From: Tubiluchus corallicola
Lineage: Eukaryota; Priapulida; Priapulimorpha; Priapulimorphida; Tubiluchidae
Reading direction: 5' to 3'
NCBI GenBank assembly: GCA_030141605.1
Contig: JAQGDQ010000234.1
Span: forward strand, 126,001 to 186,000
DNA length: 60,000 nucleotides
Shown in pieces: positions 48,601 to 60,000 of this stretch; positions within the stretch are counted from its first letter, which is position 1, and the number at the start of each line of letters is the position of its first letter. Under the pieces are notes generated by a model. It did not search any database, was not told the origin of the DNA, and worked only from the letters and a program-made list of their open reading frames with translations. The translations under genes and the position numbers were made by a program.

Positions 48601-51600
48601 TATTATTCTACATAAAAGGTAATTAGAACTGCAGCTAAAAATTAAAGTTTAGATTTAAATATACATTTGAAAAATGAAAATATGTTTATTCACAAAAACC
48701 ACCTCTTTATCTGAAATACATTAATAATAACTCATTGGTTTGAATTTTTGTAATCCAAGAACAATAATGCGCTTGTCACAACTAGATCAGTAACCCAAAT
48801 TGGCTGTTTCATAAAATACCTGTCTGTGACTCATGCTTATCAATTTTTTCTTGATAGTCCCAGCCCACAGCTGATTTGTCTACTCTGTCTGCTTGTATAC
48901 CGTACTTTCCACCAAAACCCTTCGAATAATCTAACAGGATTAACAAAATTTAAGCAAACTACACAATTAAGCAATCTACATATAAGCTTCCTCTAACTAG
49001 TCATAATGAAAACTGCCTCTAAATTTTTACATGTTTGTAAAAGAAGAGTTAAGTACACATTACGCACTGCATTGCATAAAACACATAACATGTAAATTCT
49101 AACCTTTCTGTGACTCATGCTGCTGCAGTTTTTCGTGATGTTCCCAGCCCACCGCTGACTTATCAACACGATCCGTTTGTACACCATATTTTCCACCAAA
49201 TCCAGCTGAATAATCTGTAAAAAATGTCTTTCTACTATAAGATGTAAACAACAGCTTGACAACAAGTAAGCAGGAAAATACATACGCAGTAACATATACA
49301 TTCAGCATTGGTTAATGCCGTCCCTGGCATGATGGTAAACTCTTTCATATGTGCACAGCTAGAACCTCAATATTGTGTATAAATGCTTACAAAGGCATAA
49401 ATGCTAAAGCAAAGTCGTAACAAGGTAGAACAACCGATGGAAACATCCATAAAGACAACAAATTACTACATCATATAAGTATAAACAATATTCAGCTTAA
49501 AAATTAAATAATACCTGTCGGTCAACTCGGTTTATCAAATCAAACATCTTAAAATCGAAACTTGTCAAATTTACTTGATTTCAATTTGTTAGCCTAGGTA
49601 TACTAACTTGCTTTTCCTTTTCACTCAAAGCCAGGTGTTTTTTTTATTAAGCAAACACTTTATGATCTTTCATACTTTGCTTAACACTTGCTGTACTTAT
49701 ATTCATCAAAATTTCTCGGTTGGAAAAGTGCTAAATAAAAGTTCCTCTTTTTTATTACAACACGAATCAATTTTAAAATTAAATTTGGGAAAATGAATTT
49801 ATTAAATCAATTGATCTGAATTTGATTCGCAAATGATGTCTGTTACAATTTGCTACGAGTATGATTACAAACCCTTCTGTGACTCATGCTGTTGCAATTT
49901 TTCATGGTGTTCCCAACCCACTGCCGATTTGTCCACACGATCAGTTTGTACACCATATTTTCCACCGAAACCAGCAGAATAATCTAAAAGTTAAAGTTAT
50001 TTATTTATAAAACAGATTAAAAAATTAAGTGAGATACAGTCATGAATTACAAAAGTGATATAAAAATATCAAAAATAGCTTGTTGAACTAGAAAATTACA
50101 AGTGCTGCTTTTTAATAATGAAAGAAATAGTATGTACAGTATTCAGAGTTTTGTAGAACAAAGACAAACATGGAACATATAGATCAAACAATAATATATT
50201 TTTCTAATCGCATTTTCGAAATGTGTTTCCTCTTCAGCGGTTGCTTATGAAAGATAAGCCATTATTGGAGTTTTTGAAGTTTATAATATATGATTGAAGT
50301 TTTTGCTCAGGACAAGCAACATCTAACTATTAAATTTAATAAAGACAAACCCATCAATCTGTAATTATTTCCAACCATGATGGGCACAAAATATTAAAAC
50401 TCATCAAACAGTTGATGATCCAAAATGTTAGGTGTATAAGTATGATCATTATAACTTACAAACACTTTTGGCACATTAGGTAAATGCAATAACACAGACT
50501 GGTTTATTGTGTTAAGCATCTCACTTAATTATCAATATGTCTTACCTTTTTGCGATTCATGCTGTTGGAGTTTTTCGTGATAATCCCAACCAACTGCTGA
50601 CTTATCAACTTTGTCTTTTTCGACTCCGTACTTCCCTCCAAAGCCTTTCGAATAATCTATGAAAATTCATAATTAGCAAATATTATTTTCAATAAAAATC
50701 TATTACACAATTACAATAATTCAGCAATTACATAATTAAAATAGATAAACTTTAATAACAATAAAATAAAAGTACAAAAACTGACAAAGTAAACTGACAA
50801 TAAAAAGAATTTGACAACAAAAGAACATTAAGTACATAGTTAATCGAACGTGAAGAGAGTATGCAGTGAATCCACCTAACCTATAGGCAAGAGGGTTATA
50901 AAAGTTTGGAAATTAAAAGGAAGACTGCTGCTTTTATATTGATTACTAAATGACTATAGTCCCTTTCATGAATCTGTCAATCATCAGTGCCTAACAGCTA
51001 AACACAGGAAATAATTAATGTCCAATACATAACTGGAGACTAGCATGGCCAATGAAAACAGAAAATAAAATGTATTAAAAAATGAAAAATTATGCTGTAA
51101 ATTAATGATTCAGACAGATAAACAATTAATTTTGCAAACAAGATTAACCATGCAGTAAGTCTTAAGATCATTATAGCTTTGCTAACACCTTTCTGTGACT
51201 CATGTTGTTCAACTTTTTCTTTATGATCCCATCCAACAGCTGCCCGATCCATTTTCTCCTTCTCCACTCCATATTTTCCACCAAATCCAGTAGAATAGTC
51301 TGGAGTGGATAAATAACAAACATGCAAACTAATTTGTTACAGTCATGCATAATAAATAAACCGGATTTAAACAAAGTTAAATAACAATCAGTCAAGAAAT
51401 AGTTCAACTGCGATCAAGACAATCAAAGGCATAGCTATGAACTCAGACAAAAAAGATTATTTGCAATAATATTCTGGTTTAGCCATAGATTTAACAGCCA
51501 CATGTGTACAGAATTCAAATCTGTTGGTTTAGGATAAACATCACAAGTTCCAGTTTTCCCAACATAAATGATACTTGCACAAAGAGCGACTGAGTACTGG

Positions 51601-52780
51601 GAATTCTGGAGCAGCCAGGGTTAGGGTTAGGGTAACAGCAAATGATAATATACAATGAAACTAAGCTGTAAAGCCTTTTATTATACCTGTTTTGGGTATA
51701 ATAAAAGGCTTTACAGCTTAGTTTCATTGTATGTTATCATTTGCTGTTATAGTAAAATTAATTCAATAGCACAGCAATATGACCAAGCTTTTCTATGCTA
51801 GTTATTATGTGCCTGGGTCAAAAACATTCACTAATTATTATTTCTATTGTTTAGATAAGCACTACCTAGAAAATTCCATTGAAATAAATCACAAACTATA
51901 GGAAAAAACTAGTAAAATAAAATATTTAAAGGGAACTAAATAAGCCCTACCCTTCTGTGAAGCGTGTTTTTCGACTTTTTCCACGAAGTCATGACCTTTA
52001 GCCGATTTGTCCATCCTATCCTGCTCAACGCCAAATTTTCCTCCATACCCAAATGAAGACTTTGGCCCCTGTTCTCCCTTTATACGATCATCATCACTTT
52101 TTACCCCTTCACGCAACTGCTTTAAGCTGTGTTGTGAAAAACCAAGAAATTTATGAAACCTTCACTTTACGAATGCAGTCATGTGTTTTAGCAATACTAA
52201 ATGTTGCAAGTTCAATATCCAAATTTTTCTGATATTTATATATATTTACATATAAACACGACTATGTCGAACTGTAGGTATAAAAACAATTTTAATGCAA
52301 CTAAAGTTGCAATCTGCATGCAATACAATTCATAAAGTGTGAAAACTTTGCTTGCTGACAACTAAGAAAAAAAAATCTATAACAAATATACTACTAGATC
52401 CTACAGCCTAGAGTGACTCATGAGCAAATGAAAAAAACAGGTAAATAGGTAAGTGAAAGACTACTGTTAGTTCTTTTCTAAGAGGGCAGGTAAACAGAAA
52501 GCCTCGTCATCATCTTTAACTTTTTTTGCATAGAGCCATGTTAAAAACAGTCAGATAATGGTAAAACATCAATTAGATCAAAGGATATATAGACCAATAT
52601 AATTATGTCAGTATAAATCAGCTACTTACTCTACATGGCCCCTGTCAGGAGCTCCAAATCGTTGATCATGCTCAGACATTTCATTAACATAGTCTGGATC
52701 AGTTTCCCAGTCATCATTCTCTCCATCACCCCCATTTCTATCAAATTTGCTTATATGACCAGCTTGTGCCTTCCACATTT
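42700..52780 (-). CDS. CTTN: cortactin: Arp2/3- and F-actin-binding scaffold with SH3
   Basis: Fourteen coding exons on the minus strand give 563 residues (vertebrate cortactin about 550): 52630-52780 (ATG at 52778), 51951-52126, 51189-51299, 50546-50656, 49873-49983, 49104-49214, 48820-48930, 46306-46469, 45634-45768, 45222-45308, 44922-45065, 44289-44388, 43669-43766, 42700-42783. The protein starts MWKAQAG and has the Arp2/3-binding DDW at 22-24 in an acidic N-terminus. Seven 37-residue F-actin repeats and a partial eighth follow (71-348), built on GFGGKYGV and the D-K-S-A-V-G-W/F pattern. Residues 349-393 form the linker. Residues 394-470 are a highly charged predicted coiled coil (KR/E-rich). 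Residues 471-503 hold Tyr sites (EIYENI, NEYENP, SLYANT). An SH3 domain closes the protein ([12 protein letters not shown] ... GWWRG ... LFPANYVEL). Cortactin acts in lamellipodia, invasive structures and endocytic sites. Five repeats are encoded by symmetric 111-nt exons, so exon skipping would keep the frame. Confidence 0.95.
43047..43087. repeat. interstitial telomere-like TTAGGG tract
   Basis: GATTAGGGTTAGGGTAGGGG followed by TTGGTTTAGAGTTAGGGTTA: several TTAGGG units with interruptions, in cortactin intron 13. TTAGGG is the usual animal telomere unit. A second short tract lies at 51617-51634 in the same gene. Confidence 0.75.
43094..43323. repeat. 115-bp tandem duplication
   Basis: Two nearly identical copies start TACATTTAAATTGTGTGGGG at 43094 and 43209. 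A partial third piece, GACACAGTTTATTATACATTA, follows at about 43340. It lies next to the telomere-like tract in cortactin intron 13. Confidence 0.9.
46470..48819. other. longest repeat-region intron of cortactin
   Basis: This 2.35 kb intron separates the last single-repeat exon (48820-48930) from the composite exon 46306-46469. It is AT-rich. No additional 37-residue repeat exon was recognised in it on either strand, so the repeat count given for cortactin appears complete. Confidence 0.5.
51617..51634. repeat. short TTAGGG tract
   Basis: AGGGTTAGGGTTAGGGTAAC: three telomere-like units directly against the left arm of the palindrome at 51633-51749, within cortactin intron 2. Confidence 0.8.
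51633..51749. repeat. 117-bp near-perfect palindrome in cortactin intron 2
   Basis: The left arm begins TAACAGCAAATGATAATATA and the right arm ends with the near-complement TATGTTATCATTTGCTGTTA. The arms are about 55 bp, with a loop TGTTTT, and only a base or so interrupts pairing. It could extrude as a cruciform, or form a long hairpin in the pre-mRNA. It may be a fold-back element or the product of a repair or replication error. Confidence 0.9.
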
Positions 52781-53579
52781 CTGTATTGTAGCTTTACATG
52801 GAAAAATGAATAGCAGTTACTAGTAGTTATCAATTGATTAAACAAAGAAAGATACGTAACAACTGTATTTAAGGCTTACAACAACAATACTAAATTTATT
52901 AAATCATGAATTGGCTTAACAGCTTTCAGGGGTTTTTGTACACCATATGGACATTTGTCATGAAACACAACACTAATGACCACTTTCTTGCTGTACAATA
53001 ATCACTTTCCTTTAAGTACTAACTAAAAATGAATGTTATTTGCTGACACTAATCAATCTTTGTCTAATAACAAATAAATAACTTTGAAAGAATCTGTTAA
53101 CCTATAGTTGAATAGGGAAGACATATATCCGGATGAAGGCTAATTGCCTTCCTGTTACTTTATAAAGCCTACATAAGCTGATAGGCAATTGACTATAAAT
53201 GTTTAATAAACATTTCTTTAAATTTAACAAGGGATATTCCATACTTAAAATGAACATTTAAGTAATAATATAAACATTTTGGTATGTATAATTGTAATGA
53301 ATAAGTCTCTATGATGTCTTAACCACTTTTGGATTTGTATACATCCTCTCTCAACAAGGGAAATAGCCAATGGCAATATAGTAGAAGCAGTTTTCCCACC
53401 CGTTTACTAACCAGGCTCAATGCTGTCTACACTTTGCAGGTGGTAGTACTTGTTGCACTGTTAGAACACTTTATTTGGGAGATTTTAACTCATTGTCATT
53501 CTGTATTTTGCTCTTTTGCATGGTTTTGTTTCACACCTATAATCACCAGCATCAGTACTAATTCTTAAGAATTATATTA

Positions 53580-53935
53580 TTGCTTATTATTAACTAATTA
53601 TAATTTTAATTGTTCATGGAAGAGCTGCATTATACATGGTGTTACTATTTTGTCTATTCTAATGCTTGTCACATTTTCACTGTAAATTTTCTACTCTTTC
53701 AATTCGTATATAATTTGAGTTCAAAATAAGTTTTTCACAACGAATATAAAATAGTTCATTTTCATGCTCTTGTTCTTTGCCACTGCAATTTACTATTAAT
53801 TTTATTAACTAGACAACCGTATGGTTTTCCATCACTCCATCTATGTGTACATATTGTGTTAAAACTGTGTCATAATGTAATGAGCATAAGACTGAGACAA
53901 ATAAAAGAACTGAATTGAATTGCAGTGAATTAGAG
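53580..53935 (+). mobile_element. possible retrotransposon 3' tail in cortactin intron 1
   Basis: The stretch ends AATAAAAGAACTGAATTGAA TTGCA, resembling the tail at 33380-33410 (AATAAAC..TTGAATTTAATTGAATTG). A poly(A) signal followed by short TGAAT repeats is usual at LINE 3' ends. No coding portion is recognisable, so this is tentative. Confidence 0.35.
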
Positions 53936-54776
53936 CTTACAACATCGCTGTTCTCTCCCCTGAACACAAGTAATGAAAATGGAAGAAACTGTAACTTGCA
54001 TAAAAACTTTTATGCAACAATTTGATGACTCACCAAGTTACACCAACACTATCACTGAAAACGCGTCTGTACAGATAAAGAGAATGTACATGACTTGCAT
54101 AAAATGTGCAAGTGGCTGATAAATAATGTACTAATTGGTCATAACTGCCTGAACTAAATGTTATAGCCACAAACTAAATCATACATTTTATTGAATACAA
54201 TAACTACAACTATAATAACAGTGACTTGGATGAGTTGGCAGCTAGTCTTTAAGTGGTAAGCATATTTTTAAACATTTCCACTTATCAGGGTTGGGCTCAT
54301 GGTCAACATGTATAACATTTACGGCTATTAATGGGGCCTATGCTGATTAAAACTAAAAGGTTTTTAAACAAGACTGCCTTTTCGTAATTTTGTAGATCCG
54401 GACTGAAGAATTTGTAAAATATATTTATAAAATTTATAATGACTCATGAACCTGAACTAACTGATACAGCAAAACAATAATTTTGAGGAAAACGGTAGTG
54501 AAGCGGGGAAGTGGGTTGAAATTATTAACAATCGCGCATTCGATTTATTACAGAAAAGATTTATGCTAATTTTCGATCCTTTCCAGAAGTAACAGAAACT
54601 GCAACTACTAAAATCCGACATTTTTTACGTAAATTAATCACTTTCAATACACACATACCATCAACGCTAGCCAAAATTAATTCTTAGCCGGAAATGAAAA
54701 TGCTATCAACAATAGGAGAACTCTTTCTCTCATAAATGGCTGTACTAAGTGTAAATAGAGAAAGTGACGAAATTAC

Positions 54777-54880
54777 CTATTGTTACGTATTTCGTTTTTG
54801 CGATTAGCGGCTACGCTGGCGGCATCAAACGGCGGATGATTAAAAAATTTTGAGCGGCGCATTGACTGTAATAATAATAT
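54777..54880 (-). promoter_or_regulatory. CTTN: probable non-coding first exon and promoter of cortactin
   Basis: The first coding exon of cortactin begins at an acceptor (AG at 52781-52782) two bases before the ATG, so an upstream exon must exist. On the minus strand a GC-richer block ends in ...AACAATAG followed by GTAATT, with the donor G at 54776, and has no ATG-led reading frame of note. It is the best visible candidate. The 5' limit is not defined. Confidence 0.5.
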
Positions 54881-56259
54881 TCTTAAGTTCACCAATAATG
54901 TTGGCATACGCGCAATTTCGATAAGCCAAAATCACTATTGCGTTTTTAATAAAAGAAGAATATCTCAATTAAAAACAATTATTAGTTTAAAAAAACTGAA
55001 AACATTTCATGAAAAGGAAAAAAATTGTAGCAATAAGTTTCTATTATGTACTTGCAAATACTTCTTCAGTTTTCTTGTAAGTAAAATTTTATTGTTCTTT
55101 CCTGAGGAAAGAGGCTAGCTGACTAAAGCAATGCATTTTTTATTGATTTATTGATTTTTCTCTCCTTCCCTCTCTTAGAGAGAAAGAGAGGGAGGGAGAG
55201 AGAGAGAAGAGAGACAGACACAGAGAGAAATCGTTCTTTTCTTTTTGTTGAAAGTTCTGCCATTTGTTTCTTGGTCATTTTACTCCAAAGCGAGGTAGCG
55301 GATTTGGCACAGTAAAAATTGCACCCATTTACGTGCATCTCTATAATTACACATATATTATATTGTAGGTTTGTATATAAATAATGCGCACATGCACGCA
55401 TGCACACAACAAATAATTGCATACAGTGCTTCATATATAAATAATCAATACAGTAGTAGAACTGCCAGCCTAGGGCATCGTAACGTCTTGATACACCCAT
55501 GCACACACACACTCGCATACATGTATGATGCATGCATTATTACATACAAAGATTCTATGAAGCTGAGGCTATATGTATTTAGCTATATAAAATGATTGCC
55601 ATTAGCACCTAGGCCTGTTTGTTAAACGTGATTTTACAACCAACTCCAACTCATAACAAAGGCCAATGTATGATTATATGCTTTTTAAACATCTTTTAAC
55701 TTGGAATTAACAAAACATGCAAATGCTTAGATTAAGTTTTGTTCTGGAAAAATTATTTGCTCCCCAGAAAAAATTACGATTTTTTTTCTATGAAAGGTGT
55801 TACACATGAAAGTCAGGCCTAATATTTCTTCAACTTAGATTTCCTGATAAGAACATATTAAATAGGAATGTTTTTTTAGAAAAAGCATTTCTCCAGAAAT
55901 AGAATACTACATGAGCCAGGTATTTGCAAACTTTCTTTATGATCAACTTTCTTAACTTCTTTTGTAAATAAGCCTATTAATTTCCGTGAGATATGAATAT
56001 AATAGTTTTTTTTAACTTCTGTTATTCTTAATGCCTCATGCTTGCTTTAAATGATATTCAAAAATATAACAGCTGCTGTATATCGCCAAAGACGGATGTA
56101 GGCCTTCCAGTCTTTGCTTAGTGTACAAAATATTTAACTTGTAACAAAAGTTACAAAACTGTGTTATAAGTAGCATTTTGTTATAATTACTTGCGTGCAT
56201 CCTCGGGAAATTTAAAAGCATATTTTTATTTGTGTTTTTGCAACTCATCGCTGAGCAAT
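54881..56259. other. intergenic spacer with a GA-rich microsatellite
   Basis: AT-rich upstream region of cortactin. A purine-rich run (GAGAGAAAGAGAGGGAGGGA and continuing) lies at about 55170-55230. ACATGCACGCATGCACACA-type CA-rich text occurs at 55385-55520. No gene recognised. Confidence 0.5.
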
Positions 56260-56500
56260 TTATGAGCACCTGTCGACCGGTCTGACTTTGGTGGTCTCAC
56301 AATTCACTGCTACAGTACACACCGGTGTGCAAACAGCTTGCGCTAGGGCGTACCTGAAAACAACAGTCCGTACTGCTGTGCTGCTAGGGCGACACTCACT
56401 GCGCGAACTGTTGTGCAGCAGCCTCTCTACTTTCTGTCGTCCATATTCTTTGACTGTACCGTACTTCCAAAGAACAGGGACCACAGACCTAAATTTTCTT
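56260..56500. other. isolated GC-rich block, open on both strands
   Basis: Base composition rises sharply in this block (CCTGTCGACCGGTCTGACTT at its left) and long frames are open on both strands. On the minus strand a frame with KVERLLHNSSRSECRPSSTA runs to CAG followed by GTACGC (about 56355), which could be an exon with a donor. The translation is not recognised. It could equally be a promoter or an old inserted element. Confidence 0.3.
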
Positions 56501-56759
56501 ACACTTAGGTACTTCTGTGTTGAAATTACTTATGTTAGAGAACATGAAAATACTACGTGACGCTGAAAAATAATGCGTTTTCTGTTTTTCTTTTCTTTTC
56601 ATAATAACTTGGTCCTCGTCTACCGGATGAATCTAAACTTCTAAAGACAAGTTATAACAAAAAAAAACTCATTTAGCTTGTGATGACATCATAATTCAAT
56701 GACGTGTTGCAAATGACATGCTGCTAACTGGTCATATAATTTTACTATACTTTACTTTA

Positions 56760-57380
56760 CACTGGTGTTCTGCAGCGTGATTGTCCAAGCCCTATTCTCT
56801 TCATATTTTATCTTGCAACAATCTTGAAGGAAACAAATTACGTGCCACCTACACAGCTTGTAGATTATATGTACACAATTCTAGGTCCAAATTCAATCTG
56901 TCCAACTATTCAGCAAGGGCATAATTATGCAATATTTGGATCTCCTTCGAGTTTCTTGCCAGTGCAATATGCAGATGATATTGCATGGTTAGCAGCTCAA
57001 AAACATTTTTAAAAATCCAAAACTTACTATACAAACTAAGCTACAGATTCTATCATCACTTGACGAAACCTGTATTCTTGTATAATTCTGAATTGCGGAC
57101 AGAGTTGCCGAGAAGAATGAACTCGATGCTTTCCAAAGACGTATGCTTTAGCAAAGAAGAAGGAATGGAGTGAGGTCAAACAAAAGCGTCAACTTAGAAT
57201 GATAGAACATGTCAACAGATTGCCACAGGATTCTCCACTTACTATAGCATTACAGGAGGACAGCTCATCACATATTTAGATGTCCTGAAAAGACTTATTA
57301 AATAATCTACTTGACTTAAATGGCGTGAATGCTTGGCATTAGGCAACACTTTAGATGGCATCAAATTACGAGTGGTGCTG
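56760..57380 (+). pseudogene. LINE reverse-transcriptase remnant
   Basis: GVLQRDCPSPILFIFYLA at about 56765-56818 is a corrupted version of the G-V-x-Q-G-D-x-L-S-P-x-L-F block. VQYADDIAW (YADD at 56968-56979) is the RT catalytic core. Then in another frame TKPVFLYNSELRTELPRRMN is the thumb-like segment after the palm, and IEHVNRLPQDSPLTIAL (about 57200-57250) matches the distal GHVxRMPxxRP-type segment. At least two frameshifts separate these pieces. Much of the palm is missing, so this is a short decayed copy. Confidence 0.75.
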
Positions 57381-59807
57381 TGTTGCATAATGGAAACACC
57401 TAAAATGATGATGATAATATATTTTACTAATTGGATTCAATAATGCTCAAAATAATTTTCCAAATTCCCTTAAACAACATTACTAAATAGCATAAATTAC
57501 ATATTATGGAAGCAGCTGTAATTAAATATTTCTAACAATTTTATGTTTCTCCTTATATCAGAATTATGACTTTAAATCCTCTTGCATAATTCTCAGATCA
57601 AATTCTGAACTAGTTTCAATTTTTTGCATTTTGAATCCTTCAACGAGAATTTGTTTAAAGTTTTTTCTTTGGTAAATTGGTAGTAAATTTCAAACTATTT
57701 CATGCTCACAACCTGTTTTCTTAACACATCACAAACGAATTCTGCTATAATTACAATGCAAAATTAAGGCCTGTGTTTGCTACGCATTCTGCATTCTACC
57801 TTGCGTTACTTAGGGTTAAGACTATTTTCCATGGTATTTGTCCTTCAAATGAAAACAAATTGTACTTAAACAAGGATATAAATACTGTAAAAAATCATTA
57901 TGAATACTAAAGACTTGTTCTTGCATACTTGGCGTTTTATTAGCACTTTTGCTCCCGTTTGTTGTCTGTTACTGCAAGTTACTGTGCATTGTCAACAACA
58001 CTGCACAAGTGCATTGACAAGCTTAAACATTTAACAGCAACCAAAACAAGCTAAAGTAGCAGGATTCTACACACGATTTTTTGTAACTGCTTTTTGCAGT
58101 AAAACCATAATATTGCAAGTAATGTGTAAAGTAGTTCCTGGTCACTGCACCATAATCCCGATTACGTTGTGACTGTATTTTATGCAACTGTTGATAAGCA
58201 ACACAAGTCAGTACTAAACACATTAAAACTCAAACCTATATAATAATATTTTTATATATTAAGACAGAGGCAAGTAGTTGTACAAACATGTTCGACACCT
58301 TGCAGGATACTGAAACAGACAGCTAAGAACACATTCATCCCACAAAACAATAATTACCTTGCTCATAAGTAAATAACTTTCAATAAAATATACATGTGTA
58401 CAATGTTATTCACTAATGCAAGTTTAAAATAAGATGAGCGATAGAAAGTTAAATAATTTAAATTTCTAGGATTTCTATAGCTAATCTCGGATGTCATCAC
58501 ACTACAAATGTCACTATCTTATTATACAAGTTTAAACAGAGAATTTCAAGTGTGCGAAACAAATTACTTTGAAACAGTGATTACAACAAATTGTTAAAAA
58601 GTAAACAATAACAACAGCAAGAATGCAATTCGTTATGATTTGTTTTAACACAAAGTGTGTGAGAAGTTACTTTATCAATTCTATAAACGAAACTAAATTT
58701 GAAAACAAAGTTATAAAGTGTGGCAAAATAACGATAAAATTGATAAAAATAAACAAATAGAAAACCACACAGAAACGGTGTGAACAGCGCGTAACATGTT
58801 ATTAGGCAGGAGTAGTCAGCAGACAACAGGGCATTTGTTGCGCATTGTAAAAACCAAACTTATAAATGCCTCTCACGACATTGTTCCACTGCATTGTTTC
58901 ATTACATTGCTCCAGTACATATAGACTAAATACCATTTATGTAAAAAGCAAATCAAAACATTTGCGCACACATAACAATCAAAAACATGTAACAAAAGAA
59001 TAAATTTATACATACACATGTATTAATATATATAATATATATATTCTCGTCTATTTAAAATCTTGTTTGTGGATGTACACGATTCAAGTCCGCCATTGGA
59101 TACTGGTATATAGATATTAATAATAATAATTCAGCAGCTTTTGCTCTACTAAGATCCTTTAGATCAAACTTAGATTAATAGATCATATTAACAGACTTTG
59201 ACAGTGCAGAACAATTAGATATAATGTAAATTTCCAAAGTTAAATGGGCAAAAATTTCAGATACACAACATGTACCAACACACCTGAAAACATGAAATTG
59301 TTTATATAATATATTGTCTGAATAAAAACTCAAACTCTAAACATTGCAGTTTTTACTCATAAACTTTTTCTCTGAATGTATTTGCTTGTCAAAATAAATG
59401 TTTGCTTTAATCTCAACATGTTTCACCTTATAATTACAGTACTTTTAGTAAAACATTTTAATCACAGGACAGTAAATCTAAATAATTTAATTTTTATGCT
59501 CTCTTGCACAGCTATGCACAGCATGTTCAATCTTAAATATTTTTGTGCCTATGAATGCCATAAATATAAAATTTAACCTGTAAATGGTTTCAGTTATGAA
59601 CCTTTCATCTCCCAGTCAAACGATTTAAAAATTTACAGGGCAAAGGGCAGCACCATTTTTCGGATAGCACTACTACAGCTCACAAAGTGACTGAAATTAA
59701 CTGCTTTTGATAAACCAACAATGAAAATTATCTTATCATTGAATAATTGTCAAAAATCTATTTACTACAAGCTATACAGAACAATCATGGAACTAGTTCA
59801 TCTGATG
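57381..59807 (-). other. probable 3' UTR and downstream flank of FBXO11
   Basis: No coding exon was recognised on either strand between the LINE remnant and the FBXO11 stop. Part of this AT-rich stretch should be FBXO11 3' UTR; the poly(A) site could not be fixed because several AATAAA-like words occur on the minus strand. A TA-rich run lies at about 59020-59045. Confidence 0.4.
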
Positions 59808-59937
59808 CTAATTCACTAGAAGTGTGTGGGATTCCATTGGGGCAGCAGAGTCATACAGAGTGTCTGTATCTTGCGTTGGCTCACCTTGCAGTTGGCATTG
59901 ATTTTTCAATGTGCCAGCACCACAGTCACAGAAGAAA
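59808..59937 (-). CDS. FBXO11: FBXO11 terminal exon (partial gene)
   Basis: After an acceptor (CTGTAG on the minus strand, AG at 59938-59939) the exon enters with one base of a split codon. It reads [20 protein letters not shown], then [20 protein letters not shown], and stops after VN with TAG at 59808-59810. The CDCGAG-x-C end of a UBR-type zinc finger plus the TDTLYDSA tail is characteristic of FBXO11, the substrate receptor of an SCF (SKP1-CUL1-F-box) ubiquitin ligase. In this family the F-box and parallel beta-helix repeats lie upstream; those exons are beyond the right edge. The tail is highly conserved across animals as far as I recall. Confidence 0.92.
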
Positions 59938-60000
59938 CTACAGAAAATATGAATGTCAATGATGTAATCGTCTCTAAATTATTATCTGAAACATAGAATT

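Overview
This 60 kb window is nuclear DNA from an invertebrate animal. It is AT-rich, its genes have many short exons with GT..AG introns, and it carries LINE remnants and several families of short DNA transposons. No prokaryotic gene organisation, CRISPR array, rRNA gene or viral genome was seen. The species cannot be fixed from the sequence; a lophotrochozoan-like or other non-vertebrate metazoan fits the gene content.

Seven protein-coding loci are supported. From left to right: (1) the last exon of a TPR-type protein (+, 508-624); (2) a 14-exon gene for a secreted, cysteine-rich, probably GPI- or tail-anchored 616-residue protein of the poorly characterised DUF7042-7045 type (+, 3730-13490); (3) an intronless CREBZF-type bZIP factor (+, 18630-19742); (4) a five-exon PRA1/RABAC1 Rab-acceptor gene (-, 24413-27697); (5) a seven-exon L-lactate dehydrogenase gene (+, 35355-40087); (6) a cortactin gene with 14 coding exons and a probable non-coding first exon (-, 42700-52780, first exon near 54777-54880); (7) the terminal exon of FBXO11 (-, 59808-59937), whose remainder lies beyond the right edge. 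LDH and cortactin are convergent, with poly(A) signals about 25 bp apart. These genes look like unrelated neighbours: metabolism, actin cytoskeleton, vesicle traffic, transcription and ubiquitination. There is no sign of a functional cluster.

The intergenic and intronic space holds four broken non-LTR retrotransposon fragments (about 16010-17943, 25000-25640, 34916-35206, 56760-57380). It also holds MITE-like DNA elements with readable terminal inverted repeats and target-site duplications: pogo/Tigger-like with TA targets at 1829-2307, 23201-24064 and 26367-26550, with partial copies at 7124 and 15048-15395; a Harbinger-like element with TTA targets at 9623-10589; and a Ginger-like element with TGTTG ends and 5-bp targets at 31133-32075. 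There are two long fold-back palindromes (14805-14915, 51633-51749), a 42-bp minisatellite, several local tandem duplications, a 140-bp pure GT tract and two short interstitial TTAGGG tracts.

No clearly new biological system was found. The points most worth a second look are the poorly known DUF7042-type surface protein, the palindrome-studded Ginger-like element, two cortactin repeat exons with identical peptides but many silent differences, a relocated HCF-1-binding tetrapeptide in the CREBZF homologue, and a shifted intron in LDH. All exon calls come from manual reading of splice sites and phase; no alignment or transcript data were available.
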